From: Nocardioides panaciterrulae
GTDB taxonomy: Bacteria > Actinomycetota > Actinomycetes > Propionibacteriales > Nocardioidaceae
Length of the DNA: 64,000 bases
Assembly (NCBI RefSeq): GCF_013409645.1
Contig: NZ_JACCBG010000001.1
Coordinates: forward strand, 3,656,001-3,720,000
Reading direction: 5' to 3'
The translations under genes were made by a program, and so were the position numbers. Below the pieces are notes generated by a model. It worked only from the letters and a program-made list of their open reading frames with translations. It was not told the origin of the DNA and did no database searches. Each line of letters opens with the position of its first letter. The first letter of the stretch is position 1. Positions 54,661-63,130 of the stretch are shown one piece after another.

Positions 54661-56480
54661 GACCGTGGGACCGGATCCGTACGGCGCTCAGGCGGGGGCG
54701 TGCCGCCGCGCCGCAGCACGGCGAGCACCTGCCGGTGCGTGATCCAGCCCACCGGCGCGGCGTCGTCCGCGTCGAGCACCGGGACCGCCGCGACCTCATA
54801 GCGGTCCAGCACGTCGAGCGCCTCGTCAAGGGGCTGGGCGGACGTCACGGTCGGTGTGCGCTCGACCACGTCCGCGGCACGCGCGTCGTCGTGCTCACCG
54901 TCGGCCAATGTCTCGGCGACGGTGCGCGAGCTGAGCACACCCACCACCCGGCCGTCCTCGTCGACGACCGGGAGCATTCCGAGGCTGCTGTGGCTGAGCC
55001 GGGTGGCGGCGTCGGCCAGCGGCAGGTCCGCGGCCACGGCAGCCCCGAACGGCGTCATCATCTCGCCGACGGTGACCGCCCGCAGCGCGTCGGCCTGGGG
55101 ATTGTGGCTGAGGTCGACCCCACGGCGGCTGAGCTTGAGCGTGTAGATGCTGTCCTTCGACACCAGGTGGCTGACGCCGGTGGCGAGCACGATCGCGACC
55201 ATGAGCGGCAGGATGATGGAGTACTCCCCGGTGAGCTCGAACATGATCACCACGCCGGTGATCGGCGCTCGGGCTGCACCCGCGAAGACCGCACCCATGC
55301 CGATCAGCCCGTAGGCCCCGGCCGGTCCCGCCAGGCCGGAGTCGAGGAGGTCGAGCGACTGGCCGAATCCGGCGCCGAGCATCGCGCCGATGAACAGGCT
55401 CGGCGCGAACACGCCGCCCGAGCCGCCGATGCCGATGGTGAGGCTGGTGGCGACCATCTTGGCCACGAGCAGGACGACCAGGAAGCCGATCGCGTAGTGG
55501 CCGGCGACCCCGTTGCTGAGCACCGGATAGCCGACGCCGTACATCTCCGGGACCGCCAGCAGCAGCAGCCCGAGCAGCAGGCCGCCGACCCCGGGCCGCA
55601 GCCACTCCGGCCCCCGCCAGGCCCAGTCGCAGGCGTCCTCGATCGCGTAGAGGATCCGGGTGAAGCCGACTCCGACGAGGCCGGCCAGCAGGCCGAGCAC
55701 CGCGAAGAGGAGGTACTGCGCCGGGTGCTCGACGGTGAACGTCGGCAGGTGCAGGAACGGCTGGTTGCCCAGCGCTGCCCGGCCGATGACGCTGGCGGTG
55801 ACCGAGGAGAGGACGACCATGCCGAAGCTTCGGGCGGCGAAGTCGGCGAGGATCAGCTCCATCGCGAAGAACACGCCGGCGAGCGGGGCGTTGAAGGTGG
55901 CGGCGATCCCTCCGGCGGCGCCACAGGCGACCAGCACGCGCATCCGACCCTCCGCCGCCCCCACGGCGCGGCCGAGGGTGGAGCCGAGAGCGCTGCCGAT
56001 CTGGACGATCGGCCCCTCCCGGCCGACGGACCCGCCGCCTCCGATGCATAGCGCCGAGGCCAGCGCCTTGACCGCGGCGACCTGCGGACGGATCCGACCG
56101 CCCCGACGAGCTACGGCGTACATCACCTCGGGGACACCGTGCCCGCGCGCTTCGCGGGCGAACCCGTGCACGAGCGGCCCGTACACGAGGCCCGCGGCCA
56201 CCGGCGCCAGCACCACGAACCACGGGCCCAGCCAGGGCGCGTGGGGGTTGGCGACGTGGCCCAGGCCGGCGTAGTCGTCGTGCCCGGAGAGCACTCGGGT
56301 GAACGTGACGATCAGCCAGCGGAACACCACCGCCCCCAGCCCCGCGCCCGCACCCACCAGCAGCGCCAGCATGAGCAGGCCGGTGTCCGAGGAGCGCAGC
56401 CCCTCCCAGCGCAGCCCGCTGCCTCGGCCCTGCGGGACGGGGGCGGGGGTTGCAGGAGCGGCTGCGGAGGGTGACGACAC
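54654..56480 (-). CDS. ClC-type chloride channel or antiporter with CBS domains
   Basis: Voltage-gated chloride channel family protein (608 aa). The pore motifs GGGGSVGREGP (with the gating Glu near residue 155), the GIAATFNAPLAGVFFAMEL block and GIGGSGGVFAPSLF are intact. The external Glu suggests a proton-coupled antiporter or gated channel. Two CBS domains (about 475-595) lie at the C-terminus. The GTG start is chosen since it lies next to the shared operator; a longer frame would run through the MarR gene. It is the likely target of the divergent MarR regulator. Confidence 0.88.
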   Translation of the reverse strand: MSSPSAAAPATPAPVPQGRGSGLRWEGLRSSDTGLLMLALLVGAGAGLGAVVFRWLIVTFTRVLSGHDDYAGLGHVANPHAPWLGPWFVVLAPVAAGLVYGPLVHGFAREARGHGVPEVMYAVARRGGRIRPQVAAVKALASALCIGGGGSVGREGPIVQIGSALGSTLGRAVGAAEGRMRVLVACGAAGGIAATFNAPLAGVFFAMELILADFAARSFGMVVLSSVTASVIGRAALGNQPFLHLPTFTVEHPAQYLLFAVLGLLAGLVGVGFTRILYAIEDACDWAWRGPEWLRPGVGGLLLGLLLLAVPEMYGVGYPVLSNGVAGHYAIGFLVVLLVAKMVATSLTIGIGGSGGVFAPSLFIGAMLGAGFGQSLDLLDSGLAGPAGAYGLIGMGAVFAGAARAPITGVVIMFELTGEYSIILPLMVAIVLATGVSHLVSKDSIYTLKLSRRGVDLSHNPQADALRAVTVGEMMTPFGAAVAADLPLADAATRLSHSSLGMLPVVDEDGRVVGVLSSRTVAETLADGEHDDARAADVVERTPTVTSAQPLDEALDVLDRYEVAAVPVLDADDAAPVGWITHRQVLAVLRRGGTPPPERRTDPVPRSQ

Positions 56481-56505
56481 CCTTGCAGTATGCAATAATT
56501 GCACT
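56481..56505. promoter_or_regulatory. 25-bp divergent operator/promoter between the ClC and MarR genes
   Basis: The entire gap holds the palindrome TGCAATAATTGCA (56491-56503). AATAAT lies six bases before the MarR GTG, and on the minus strand CATACT lies six bases before the ClC GTG. Both genes must therefore share a site and probably have leaderless mRNAs. Confidence 0.65.
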
Positions 56506-57018
56506 GTGCCTGACAAAAAGCCGGACACCACCGACGACCTGGTCACCGCCCTGCTCCGCTCATCGCGCGTGCTCGTCGCGGTGGCCGCGCGCTCGCTCGC
56601 CGAGGTCGAGGACGTCGTCACCGTGACCCAGTTCCGCACCCTGGTCGTGCTCTCCGGGCGCGGGGGTACGACGCTGCGCGCGCTCGCGGAGAGCCTCGAC
56701 GTCAATGCCTCCACTGCGCAGCGGATGGTCGAGAGGCTGGTCGCGGGCGGCCTGGTCTCCCGGCGCACGGGCGACACCGACCGTCGCCAGGTCGCGCTCG
56801 AGCTCACCGACGAGGGCCGCCAGGTCGTCGAACGGGTCACCGAGCGGCGGCGCAAGGAGATCGCGCGGATCGTACGCCGGATGCCCGCGGAGACGCGGGC
56901 CGCGTTCGTGGCCGCGGTGGACGCCTTCGGCGACGCCGCCGAGGAGCCCCGGGTCGGCGCGGTCGAGGAGATCCTGTGGGGCTGGGCTACGGGCTCAGCG
57001 ACCGCCGGAAATGTCTGA
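56506..57018 (+). CDS. MarR family transcriptional regulator
   Basis: Winged-helix dimeric regulator (170 aa). The DNA-reading helix is TLRALAESLDVNASTAQRMV and the wing is SRRTGDTDRRQVAL. The N-terminal helices form the dimer interface. It faces the ClC gene across a 25-bp gap with an AT-rich palindrome and is likely its repressor and its own. The TGA stop lies within the 5' arm of the following terminator. The ligand cannot be predicted. Confidence 0.87.
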   Translation: MPDKKPDTTDDLVTALLRSSRVLVAVAARSLAEVEDVVTVTQFRTLVVLSGRGGTTLRALAESLDVNASTAQRMVERLVAGGLVSRRTGDTDRRQVALELTDEGRQVVERVTERRRKEIARIVRRMPAETRAAFVAAVDAFGDAAEEPRVGAVEEILWGWATGSATAGNV

Positions 57019-57044
57019 CGCCCCGGTCGAGGACCGGGGCGTCA
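57016..57044. terminator. Terminator overlapping the MarR stop codon
   Basis: A perfect 13-bp stem (57016-57028 with 57032-57044) with a GAG loop begins at the MarR TGA. It lies between convergent genes (MarR and LacI) and may act in both directions. Confidence 0.8.
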
Positions 57045-57088
57045 GTGGCAGGTGAGCGTGGCGAACCGAGATCCCCGAGAATCCCCGC

Positions 57089-58105
57089 TCAGCGGCGCCC
57101 GCCACCCGCGGGGCAGCCGCACGACTCCCGGTGGACGAACCGCGCGGGCAGCCGCAACGTCGCCGGCGCCCGGTCGGGCTCCTTGAGTCGCGCCAGGAGC
57201 AATCGTGCCGCTTCGGTACCGATCTCCCGGATCGGCTGCGCGACGACGGTCAGCCGGGGGTGGAACAGGTCGGCCCATTCGAAGTCGTCGAAGGCGACCA
57301 GCGCGACATCGCCGGGCACGCCGACACCGAGGTCGTGCAGCGCCTGCATGACGCCGATCGTCATCCGGTTGTTGGCGGCGACGATGGCCGTGGGGGGCTC
57401 GGGCAGCGCCCACAGCTCGTGGACGGCGGCCCGGGCCCGCTCCTCCTCGCTCGCACCGGAGACCACCAGCTGCGGGTCCTCCACCAGCCCGCCGCGCGCC
57501 AGGCCGAGGCGGTAGCCGGCGAGTCGTTCGTCGGTGGTGCTGAGCCCGGTCTGGCCGCCGACCAACGCGATGCGCCGGTGCCCCTGGGCAGCGAGGTGCT
57601 CCACGAGCTGGCTCATCGCCTCCCGGTTCTCCACGCCGACCTGGTCGAAGTCCTCGGAGGCGAGGCGGTCGACGAGGACGGTCGGGAGTCGCTGCTCGGC
57701 GAGATACCGGAGGGCTCGCCCTTCCGGGTCCCCGGAGGGAGCGAGGACGTAGCCGTCGACCCTGCGCGAGTGCAGCGAGCGGATGACCGCGAGCTCCTCC
57801 TCCGGGTCGTCCCTGGTGTCCGCCAGCAGCAACAGGTACCCCGCCGCACGGATCTCCGCCTCGATGACGTGCACGAGGTCGATGAAGTAGGGGTTGGAGA
57901 TCGCCGACATGGCCAGGCCGATCGTGCGAGTGCTCGCCGTGGCCAGCGAGCGCGCGACCGTGTTCTGGGTGTAGCCGGTCTCCTCGATCGCGCTGAGAAC
58001 GCGCTGGCGGGCGTCCTCGGACACGTGCCGGGTGCCGTTGAGCACGTGCGAGACCGTGGTCGTGGAGACCCCCGCCCGCGCGGCCACGTCGGCCATGGTC
58101 GCCAT
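57089..58105 (-). CDS. LacI family repressor of the frc-like operon
   Basis: Repressor with an N-terminal helix-turn-helix (MADVAARAGVSTTTVSHVLNG, residues about 4-24) and a periplasmic-binding-type sugar domain (338 aa). It reads ARSLATASTRTIGLAMSAISNPYF at the hinge and ends with a Cys/Gly-rich tail. The ATG giving MATMADV has GGAGGGGGAG just upstream. It is divergent from the kinase and ABC genes, with a large palindrome between, so it probably controls that operon and itself. Ligand probably fructose or a related sugar, inferred from the operon. Confidence 0.88.
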   Translation of the reverse strand: MATMADVAARAGVSTTTVSHVLNGTRHVSEDARQRVLSAIEETGYTQNTVARSLATASTRTIGLAMSAISNPYFIDLVHVIEAEIRAAGYLLLLADTRDDPEEELAVIRSLHSRRVDGYVLAPSGDPEGRALRYLAEQRLPTVLVDRLASEDFDQVGVENREAMSQLVEHLAAQGHRRIALVGGQTGLSTTDERLAGYRLGLARGGLVEDPQLVVSGASEEERARAAVHELWALPEPPTAIVAANNRMTIGVMQALHDLGVGVPGDVALVAFDDFEWADLFHPRLTVVAQPIREIGTEAARLLLARLKEPDRAPATLRLPARFVHRESCGCPAGGGRR

Positions 58106-58160
58106 TCGCTCCCCCTCCGGTCTCGACCCCGCGCACCGGGCCGTCTCTCGGATCATACAG

Positions 58161-58198
58161 GCAACCGCTTGCCGCAAGCGCTTGCGGCAAGCGGTTGC
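58161..58198. promoter_or_regulatory. 38-bp perfect palindrome, multi-site LacI-type operator
   Basis: GCAACCGCTTGCCGCAAGC (58161-58179) is followed directly by its exact reverse complement (58180-58198). It contains three nested sites: CTTGCCGCAAG, GCAAGCGCTTGC and CTTGCGGCAAG. It lies between the LacI start (58105) and the kinase start (58253). Confidence 0.88.
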
Positions 58199-58252
58199 GG
58201 GGGCCTATGGTGATTCACGTTACAGAGATCGAGACGACGAGCGAGGGCCGAC

Positions 58253-59035
58253 GTGAGCTGGGAGCAGACGCTCGATGAGGCCGTGGCGGCAGCCCGGCAG
58301 CTCGCGTCGCCGGGAAGCCGGAAGCTGCTCGGCATCGCGGGAGCTCCGGGCGGCGGCAAGTCCACGATCGCCAGGGCGGTGGTGGACCGGCTGGCGCCAC
58401 TGGCGTGCTACGTGCCGATGGACGGCTTCCACTTGTCGAACGCCGAGCTCGATCGTCTCGGGCGCCGCGACCGGAAGGGCGCCCCGGACACCTTCGACGC
58501 AGCCGGGTACGTCGCACTGCTCCGCCGGCTCCGTGCCGGCGGGGCGGACACGGTCTACGCGCCGGCCTACTACCGCGGTCTGGAGGAGGCGATCGCGGCG
58601 GCGGTCGCGGTGCCCCCCGACGTGCCGCTCGTGGTGACGGAGGGCAACTACCTCCTGCTCGACGAGGGGGCCTGGGCGGGAGTGCGTCCCCTGCTGGACG
58701 CGGTCTGGTACGTCGAGATCGACGAGGCGACGCGCCTCGAGCAGCTGTTGCGCAGGCACATCACTTACGGCAAGACACCGGACCAGGCGCGGGCATGGGT
58801 GCACGGCAGCGACCAACGCAACGCCGAGCTGGTCGCCCGCACCCGCCACCGCGCGGATCTGGTGGTTCACGCCGCCCCCGCCCAGCACCCGGGGCGGCCA
58901 CCAGACGGCGCACAGGGCGCCATGGCGGACGACGGGTCGAGCACGCCGCCTCCAGGCGCACACGACGCACACGACGCACCGACAGCGCCGCCGGCAAACG
59001 GCGGCAACCCGAGAAAGGAATTGAGCGGTGACTAG
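58253..59035 (+). CDS. P-loop sugar/nucleoside kinase family protein, FrcK-like
   Basis: Kinase of the uridine kinase/pantothenate kinase-like P-loop family (260 aa). Walker A is GAPGGGKST (about residues 30-38). The substrate-side block YVPMDGFHLSNAELD and the VVTEGNYLLLDEGAW strand are typical of FrcK of the Sinorhizobium fructose operon and similar proteins. The C-terminal 50 residues (from about 208) are Pro/Ala/Gly/His-rich and have no counterpart in the family. The GTG has GAGGG upstream. It overlaps frcB by eight bases; FrcK has been proposed to phosphorylate the imported sugar. Confidence 0.78.
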   Translation: MSWEQTLDEAVAAARQLASPGSRKLLGIAGAPGGGKSTIARAVVDRLAPLACYVPMDGFHLSNAELDRLGRRDRKGAPDTFDAAGYVALLRRLRAGGADTVYAPAYYRGLEEAIAAAVAVPPDVPLVVTEGNYLLLDEGAWAGVRPLLDAVWYVEIDEATRLEQLLRRHITYGKTPDQARAWVHGSDQRNAELVARTRHRADLVVHAAPAQHPGRPPDGAQGAMADDGSSTPPPGAHDAHDAPTAPPANGGNPRKELSGD

Positions 59036-60119
59036 GTTCACGAACAAGGGAGTCAGGACGAGTCGGGCCAAGCGACTGGTAGCGGTCGCCGGCAGTGCGG
59101 TCTGCGCACTGGCACTGGCCGGCTGCGGGTCCTCCGGTAGCGACAAGCCGGGAGTGTCCCTGATCCTCAAGACACTGAGCAATCCGTACTTCGTCACGAT
59201 GAAGAGCGGCGCCGAAGCGGAGGCCAAGAAGGTGGACCTCGACCTCACCGTGGCCGCTGGAAAGACCGACGGCGACACCCAGACCCAGATCAGCGCGATC
59301 GACGACGCGATCTCCCGCGGCGACAAGGGCATCCTGATCACCCCCAACGGCGACGCCGTCAACACCGAGCTGAAGAAGGCCCGGGACGCCGGGCTGTTCG
59401 TCATCGCCCTCGACACCGTGCCGAACCCGCCCAGCACGGTCGACGTCACATACGCCACCGACAACGAGCAGGCAGGCAAGCTCATCGGCCAGTACGCCGC
59501 CGAGAGGCTCGACGGGCAGAAGGCCGTGATCGCCATGCTCGACGACTTCAACGACCAGGTCGTCTCGGTGGACGTCCAGCGTGACCACGGCTTCCTCGAA
59601 GGCATGGGCATCGACCCGGGCAGCCCGACCCAGAACGGCAAGGAGCAGAAGACCGGCCACTACACCGGCGGCAAGGGCGGGGACTACCAGGTCGTGTGCC
59701 ACCAGCCCACCGCCGGATCCATCCCGGGCGGCAAGACCGCGATGGAGAACTGCCTCTCGGCGAACGGCGACATCAACGTCGTGTACACGATCAACGAGCC
59801 GGCGGCCGACGGCGCACTGCAGGCTCTCGCCGACGCCGGCAAGCAGGGCGTCATGGTGGTGACCATCGACGGCAGCTGCAAGTACGTCAACAGCCTGGTC
59901 AAGGACGGCAAGATCGCCGCGGATGCCGTGCAGTACCCCGGCAAGATGGCCAGCCTCGGCGTGCAGGCCATCGCCAAGCTCGCCAGTGGCGGATCGACAC
60001 CGTCCCTGCCTGCCGGGCAGGACTTCATCAACACCGGCACCGCGCTGACCACCGCTCAGCCGGTCGACGGCGTCAAGAGCGAGACCCCCGCGACCGCAGC
60101 CCAGTCCTGCTGGGGCTGA
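59028..60119 (+). CDS. Sugar ABC transporter substrate-binding lipoprotein, FrcB-like
   Basis: Type I periplasmic-binding lipoprotein (363 aa). A signal peptide ends in LALAGC, the lipobox. The mature part has VSLILKTLSNPYFVTMKSG and GILITPNGDAVN, the usual opening of ribose/fructose-type binding proteins. The later TINEPAADGALQALADAG and the HQPTAGS region are typical of FrcB. Extracellular and membrane-anchored. GTG start with AAAGGA eight bases before it; it overlaps the kinase gene. A gap of about 100 bases with a hairpin follows, which may favour higher expression. Confidence 0.88.
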   Translation: MTRFTNKGVRTSRAKRLVAVAGSAVCALALAGCGSSGSDKPGVSLILKTLSNPYFVTMKSGAEAEAKKVDLDLTVAAGKTDGDTQTQISAIDDAISRGDKGILITPNGDAVNTELKKARDAGLFVIALDTVPNPPSTVDVTYATDNEQAGKLIGQYAAERLDGQKAVIAMLDDFNDQVVSVDVQRDHGFLEGMGIDPGSPTQNGKEQKTGHYTGGKGGDYQVVCHQPTAGSIPGGKTAMENCLSANGDINVVYTINEPAADGALQALADAGKQGVMVVTIDGSCKYVNSLVKDGKIAADAVQYPGKMASLGVQAIAKLASGGSTPSLPAGQDFINTGTALTTAQPVDGVKSETPATAAQSCWG

Positions 60120-60146
60120 CCCGGCCCAGCGCATGATGCTGCCGGG
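60120..60146 (+). terminator. Intercistronic hairpin after frcB
   Basis: CCCGGC (60120-60125) pairs with GCCGGG (60141-60146), with a smaller AGC/GCT stem inside. It could give partial termination so that the binding protein is made in excess over the permease, as is common for ABC operons. Confidence 0.4.
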
Positions 60147-60221
60147 CCGTCAGCACTCCCGGTGCCGGCGGACCGGCAGCATCGAACCCATACGGAAGAC
60201 ACCCAGGAAGGCGGTCCACCG

Positions 60222-61250
60222 ATGGCCGACGTTTCCACAGCCGAGGAGACCTCGGCTGACCACCTGTTCCCCATCGATGAGACGCCGGCCCGGCGGGTCC
60301 ACAGCCTGCTTCACCGGTACCCCGCCCTGAGCCCCATGCTGGTGCTCGTCCTGGCGTGCCTGGTGTTCGGGTTCGCCAACAGCCGCTTCATCCAGCCGAC
60401 GAACCTGTCGATCATCCTGCAGCAGGCGGCGGTCGTCGGCGCCCTGGCGGTCGGGCAGACCCTGATCATCCTCACCGCCGGCATCGACCTCTCGGTGGGG
60501 GCGATCATGGTGCTGTCCAGCCTGGTCATGGCCAAGCTCGTCTCGGACGGGGGGCTCCCGGGGATCGTGGCACTGCTGGTCGGGTTCGCCGTCGCCGTCG
60601 TCGCCGCGTTGCTGAACGGTCTCCTGGTCACGAAGATCAACCTGCCACCGTTCATCGTCACGCTCGGCACCCTCAGCATCTTCACCGCCGCCACCCTGAT
60701 CTATGCCCAGGGGATGACGATCTCCCTCACCCCGGGTGGCGTCCTGACCTGGACCGGCAGGGACATCTCCCTGGGGGGCTTCCACCTCACGGTGGGGGTG
60801 TTGATGATGCTCGCGCTGTACGCCCTCTCCGCCTACGCCCTGCGCCAGACCGCCTGGGGCAAGCACCTCTACGCCACCGGCGACGACGTGGAAGCGGCAC
60901 GACTGGCCGGCATCCGCACCAACCGGGTGCTGCTCAGCGCGTACGTCGTCGCAGGAGCCGTGTTCGGGATCGCAGCGTGGATCCTGGTCGGCCGCATCAA
61001 CGGCGCCGACCCGAACGCCGGCCTCAACGCGAACCTGGAGAGCATCACCGCGGTCGTCATCGGCGGCACCAGCCTCTTCGGCGGCCGCGGCGCCGTCGTC
61101 GGCTCCCTGATCGGAGCCCTCATCGTCCAGGTCTTCGACAACGGGCTCGCGCTCGCAGGCATGGACCCGAACTACCAGGTGCTCGCGGTCGGTCTGCTCG
61201 TCATCGCCGCGGTGGCCGCCGACCAGTGGATCAGGAGCGTGAAGTCATGA
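60222..61250 (+). CDS. Sugar ABC transporter permease, FrcC-like
   Basis: Ribose/fructose-type permease of the BPD_transp_2 family (342 aa). About nine to ten helices begin near residue 38. The EAA-like coupling segment ALRQTAWGKHLYATGDDVEAARLAGI is conserved, as is the late GGTSLFGGRGAVVGSLIGALI. The ATG with AGGAAGG upstream was chosen over a frame start at 60162 that lacks one. Its stop overlaps the ATPase start as ATGA. It forms the membrane channel for FrcB and FrcA homologues. Confidence 0.9.
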   Translation: MADVSTAEETSADHLFPIDETPARRVHSLLHRYPALSPMLVLVLACLVFGFANSRFIQPTNLSIILQQAAVVGALAVGQTLIILTAGIDLSVGAIMVLSSLVMAKLVSDGGLPGIVALLVGFAVAVVAALLNGLLVTKINLPPFIVTLGTLSIFTAATLIYAQGMTISLTPGGVLTWTGRDISLGGFHLTVGVLMMLALYALSAYALRQTAWGKHLYATGDDVEAARLAGIRTNRVLLSAYVVAGAVFGIAAWILVGRINGADPNAGLNANLESITAVVIGGTSLFGGRGAVVGSLIGALIVQVFDNGLALAGMDPNYQVLAVGLLVIAAVAADQWIRSVKS

Positions 61251-62032
61251 CGGAGCCGGTGCTCGAGGCTCGCGGCCTCGTCAAGAAGTTCGGCCACGTC
61301 GTCGGCCTCGCAGGCGTCGACCTCGCCCTCCACCCGGGCGAGGTGCTCGCGGTCATCGGCGACAACGGCGCCGGCAAGTCCACGCTGATCAAGTGCCTCT
61401 CAGGCGCGATGACGCCGGACGCCGGAGACCTGCTCCTCGAGGGCCGACCGGTGCACTTCCGTAGCACCCAGGAGGCCCGCGACGCGGGCATCGAGACGGT
61501 CTACCAGACGTTGGCCGTGGCACCGGCGCTCGACATCGCCAGCAACCTCTTCCTGGCCCGCGAGCCCCGGCGCCCCGGCATCTTGGGGTCGGTCTTCCGC
61601 ATGCTCGACACCCCGAGGATGAAGCGGGAGGCCAAACAGCACATCGACGACCTGGGCATCAGCACCTTGCAGAACATCAACCAGGCCGTCGAGACGCTCT
61701 CCGGCGGCCAGCGGCAGGCGGTCGCGGTCGCCCGTGCGGCCGCCTTCGGCGGACGCGTCGTGATCCTCGACGAGCCCACCGCGGCCCTCGGAGTCCGCGA
61801 GTCCGGCCAGGTCCTGCAGCTGGTCCGCGACCTTCGCGAGCGAGGACTCGGCGTGATCCTGATCAGCCACAACATGCCGCACGTGTTCGAGGTGGCGGAC
61901 CGGATCCACATCCAGAGGCTCGGCCGCGGCGCCGGCGTCATCACACCGCAGTCCCACACCCCCGCCGAGGCGGTGGCGATCATGACGGGGGCCGCCACGC
62001 TCGAGGAGTCGCGGCCGACATCCGGCGCGTGA
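61247..62032 (+). CDS. Sugar ABC transporter ATP-binding protein, FrcA-like
   Basis: Single-domain ABC ATPase (261 aa), unlike the double-domain RbsA type. Walker A is GDNGAGKST, the signature is LSGGQRQAV, Walker B is VVILDEPTAALG, and the H-loop is LISHNMP. The single-domain form with a frcK-like kinase is as in the Sinorhizobium frcBCAK operon. The ATG overlaps the permease stop. It is the last gene before a strong terminator. Confidence 0.91.
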   Translation: MTEPVLEARGLVKKFGHVVGLAGVDLALHPGEVLAVIGDNGAGKSTLIKCLSGAMTPDAGDLLLEGRPVHFRSTQEARDAGIETVYQTLAVAPALDIASNLFLAREPRRPGILGSVFRMLDTPRMKREAKQHIDDLGISTLQNINQAVETLSGGQRQAVAVARAAAFGGRVVILDEPTAALGVRESGQVLQLVRDLRERGLGVILISHNMPHVFEVADRIHIQRLGRGAGVITPQSHTPAEAVAIMTGAATLEESRPTSGA

Positions 62033-62125
62033 GCCGCCGTCACCGGCCCGGCTGACGCGCTTCCCCACGCACGAGAGGGCCCGGCAGCACGACGCAGCAA
62101 CGCGGCCGACGGGTTGCGCAATGAA

Positions 62126-62159
62126 GGAGGCCCCGCACAGTTCACTGTGCGGGGCCTCC
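62126..62159 (+). terminator. Intrinsic terminator of the frc-like operon
   Basis: A perfect 15-bp stem (62126-62140 with 62145-62159) and TTCA loop lies about 95 bases after the ATPase stop. The capA remnant starts at its 3' arm. Confidence 0.85.
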
Positions 62160-62297
62160 AACCTCGGGGCCCTGCGCGCGGGCCCCGCCCGACGTCTGCG
62201 TGCTTGCCAACAACCACGTGCTCGACTACGAGGCCGACGGACCACGCGACACCCTTAACGCGCTGGCGTCGGCCAAGGTGGCGGTGGCCTGAGCCGC
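62158..62297 (+). pseudogene. Decayed fragment of the capA gene
   Basis: About 140 bases align without large gaps to capA positions 52614-52752, same strand, covering the NLGALRAARPDVCVLANNHVLDYG region. I see about 15 substitutions, a one-base insertion early on that shifts frame, and GCCTGA where capA has GCCGGA, making a stop. No ribosome site or full domain is left. It is a remnant of a capA-like gene that was copied or recombined here. No other capA sequence is found around it. Confidence 0.85.
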
Positions 62298-62367
62298 TCG
62301 GCGAGTGCGTTCCGCTCCGCCCCACCCCCCGGCCGACGGTCTCGCCGATCCGCTCGGCAGCTTGCTC

Positions 62368-63129
62368 TCAGGTGAAGTACTGGCCGCCGTTGATGCTCAG
62401 TGTCGTCCCGGTGGTGAAGCCCGCCGAGGGCGATGCAAGCCAGGCCACCGCGGCGGCCACGTCGGCCGGCACCCCGGGCCGCTGCACCGGGATGCCGCTG
62501 ATCGTGGCGGCCTTGGACTCCGCGGTCGTGAACGTGTCGTGGAACGGCGTGGCCTCGATGAAGCCAGGGGCGACCGCGTTGACGGTAATCCCTTGGGCCG
62601 CCAGTTCCTTGGACAGCCCACGCGTGAACCCGAAGATCGCGGACTTCGACGACGCGTAGGCCACCGCCCCGGGATGCCCGCCGTTGAAGCCTGCCAACGA
62701 GGCGATGTTGATGATGCGCCCCCAGCCAGTGGTCATGTGCGGCAGGCAGTAATGGGTGACCAGGAAGGTGCTATCGAGGTTGACCGCCATCACCTTGCGC
62801 CACAGCGCGGGGTCCATGTCGGCGATCGTCTGTCGCTGCACCAAGCCTCCGGCGTTGTTGACCAGCACGTCGACGCTGCCCATGCCGCGCGCCAGCTCAT
62901 CGATGGCGCTGCGGATCTCCTCCTCAGAGGTGATGTCCAGTCGGTGAGCGATCAACGCGTGGCCGGACGCCTCCTTGATCTCACGGGCGAAGTCCTCGTC
63001 CGGCTCGTGGCTGAGGTAGGTCACGGCCACTTGAGCGCCGGCGCGAGCGAGCTCGAGTGCGATCTCCTTGCCGATTCCCACGCCGCCGCCGGTGATGAGG
63101 GCGTTCCTGCCGTCCAGATTAGTGGTCAC
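62368..63129 (-). CDS. SDR family NAD(P)-dependent oxidoreductase
   Basis: Short-chain dehydrogenase/reductase (253 aa). The coenzyme site TGGGVGIGKE, NNAG, catalytic Ser in INIASLAG and YASSK (Tyr/Lys) are all present. The end has the usual GFTTGTTLSINGGQ block. Substrate could be a sugar, polyol or 3-oxoacyl compound. The GTG has AGGAGAT seven bases upstream and lies one base after the upstream LacI gene's stop, so the two are co-transcribed. It is less GC-rich than the rest of the window by eye. Confidence 0.87.
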   Translation of the reverse strand: MTTNLDGRNALITGGGVGIGKEIALELARAGAQVAVTYLSHEPDEDFAREIKEASGHALIAHRLDITSEEEIRSAIDELARGMGSVDVLVNNAGGLVQRQTIADMDPALWRKVMAVNLDSTFLVTHYCLPHMTTGWGRIINIASLAGFNGGHPGAVAYASSKSAIFGFTRGLSKELAAQGITVNAVAPGFIEATPFHDTFTTAESKAATISGIPVQRPGVPADVAAAVAWLASPSAGFTTGTTLSINGGQYFT

Positions 63130-63130
63130 T

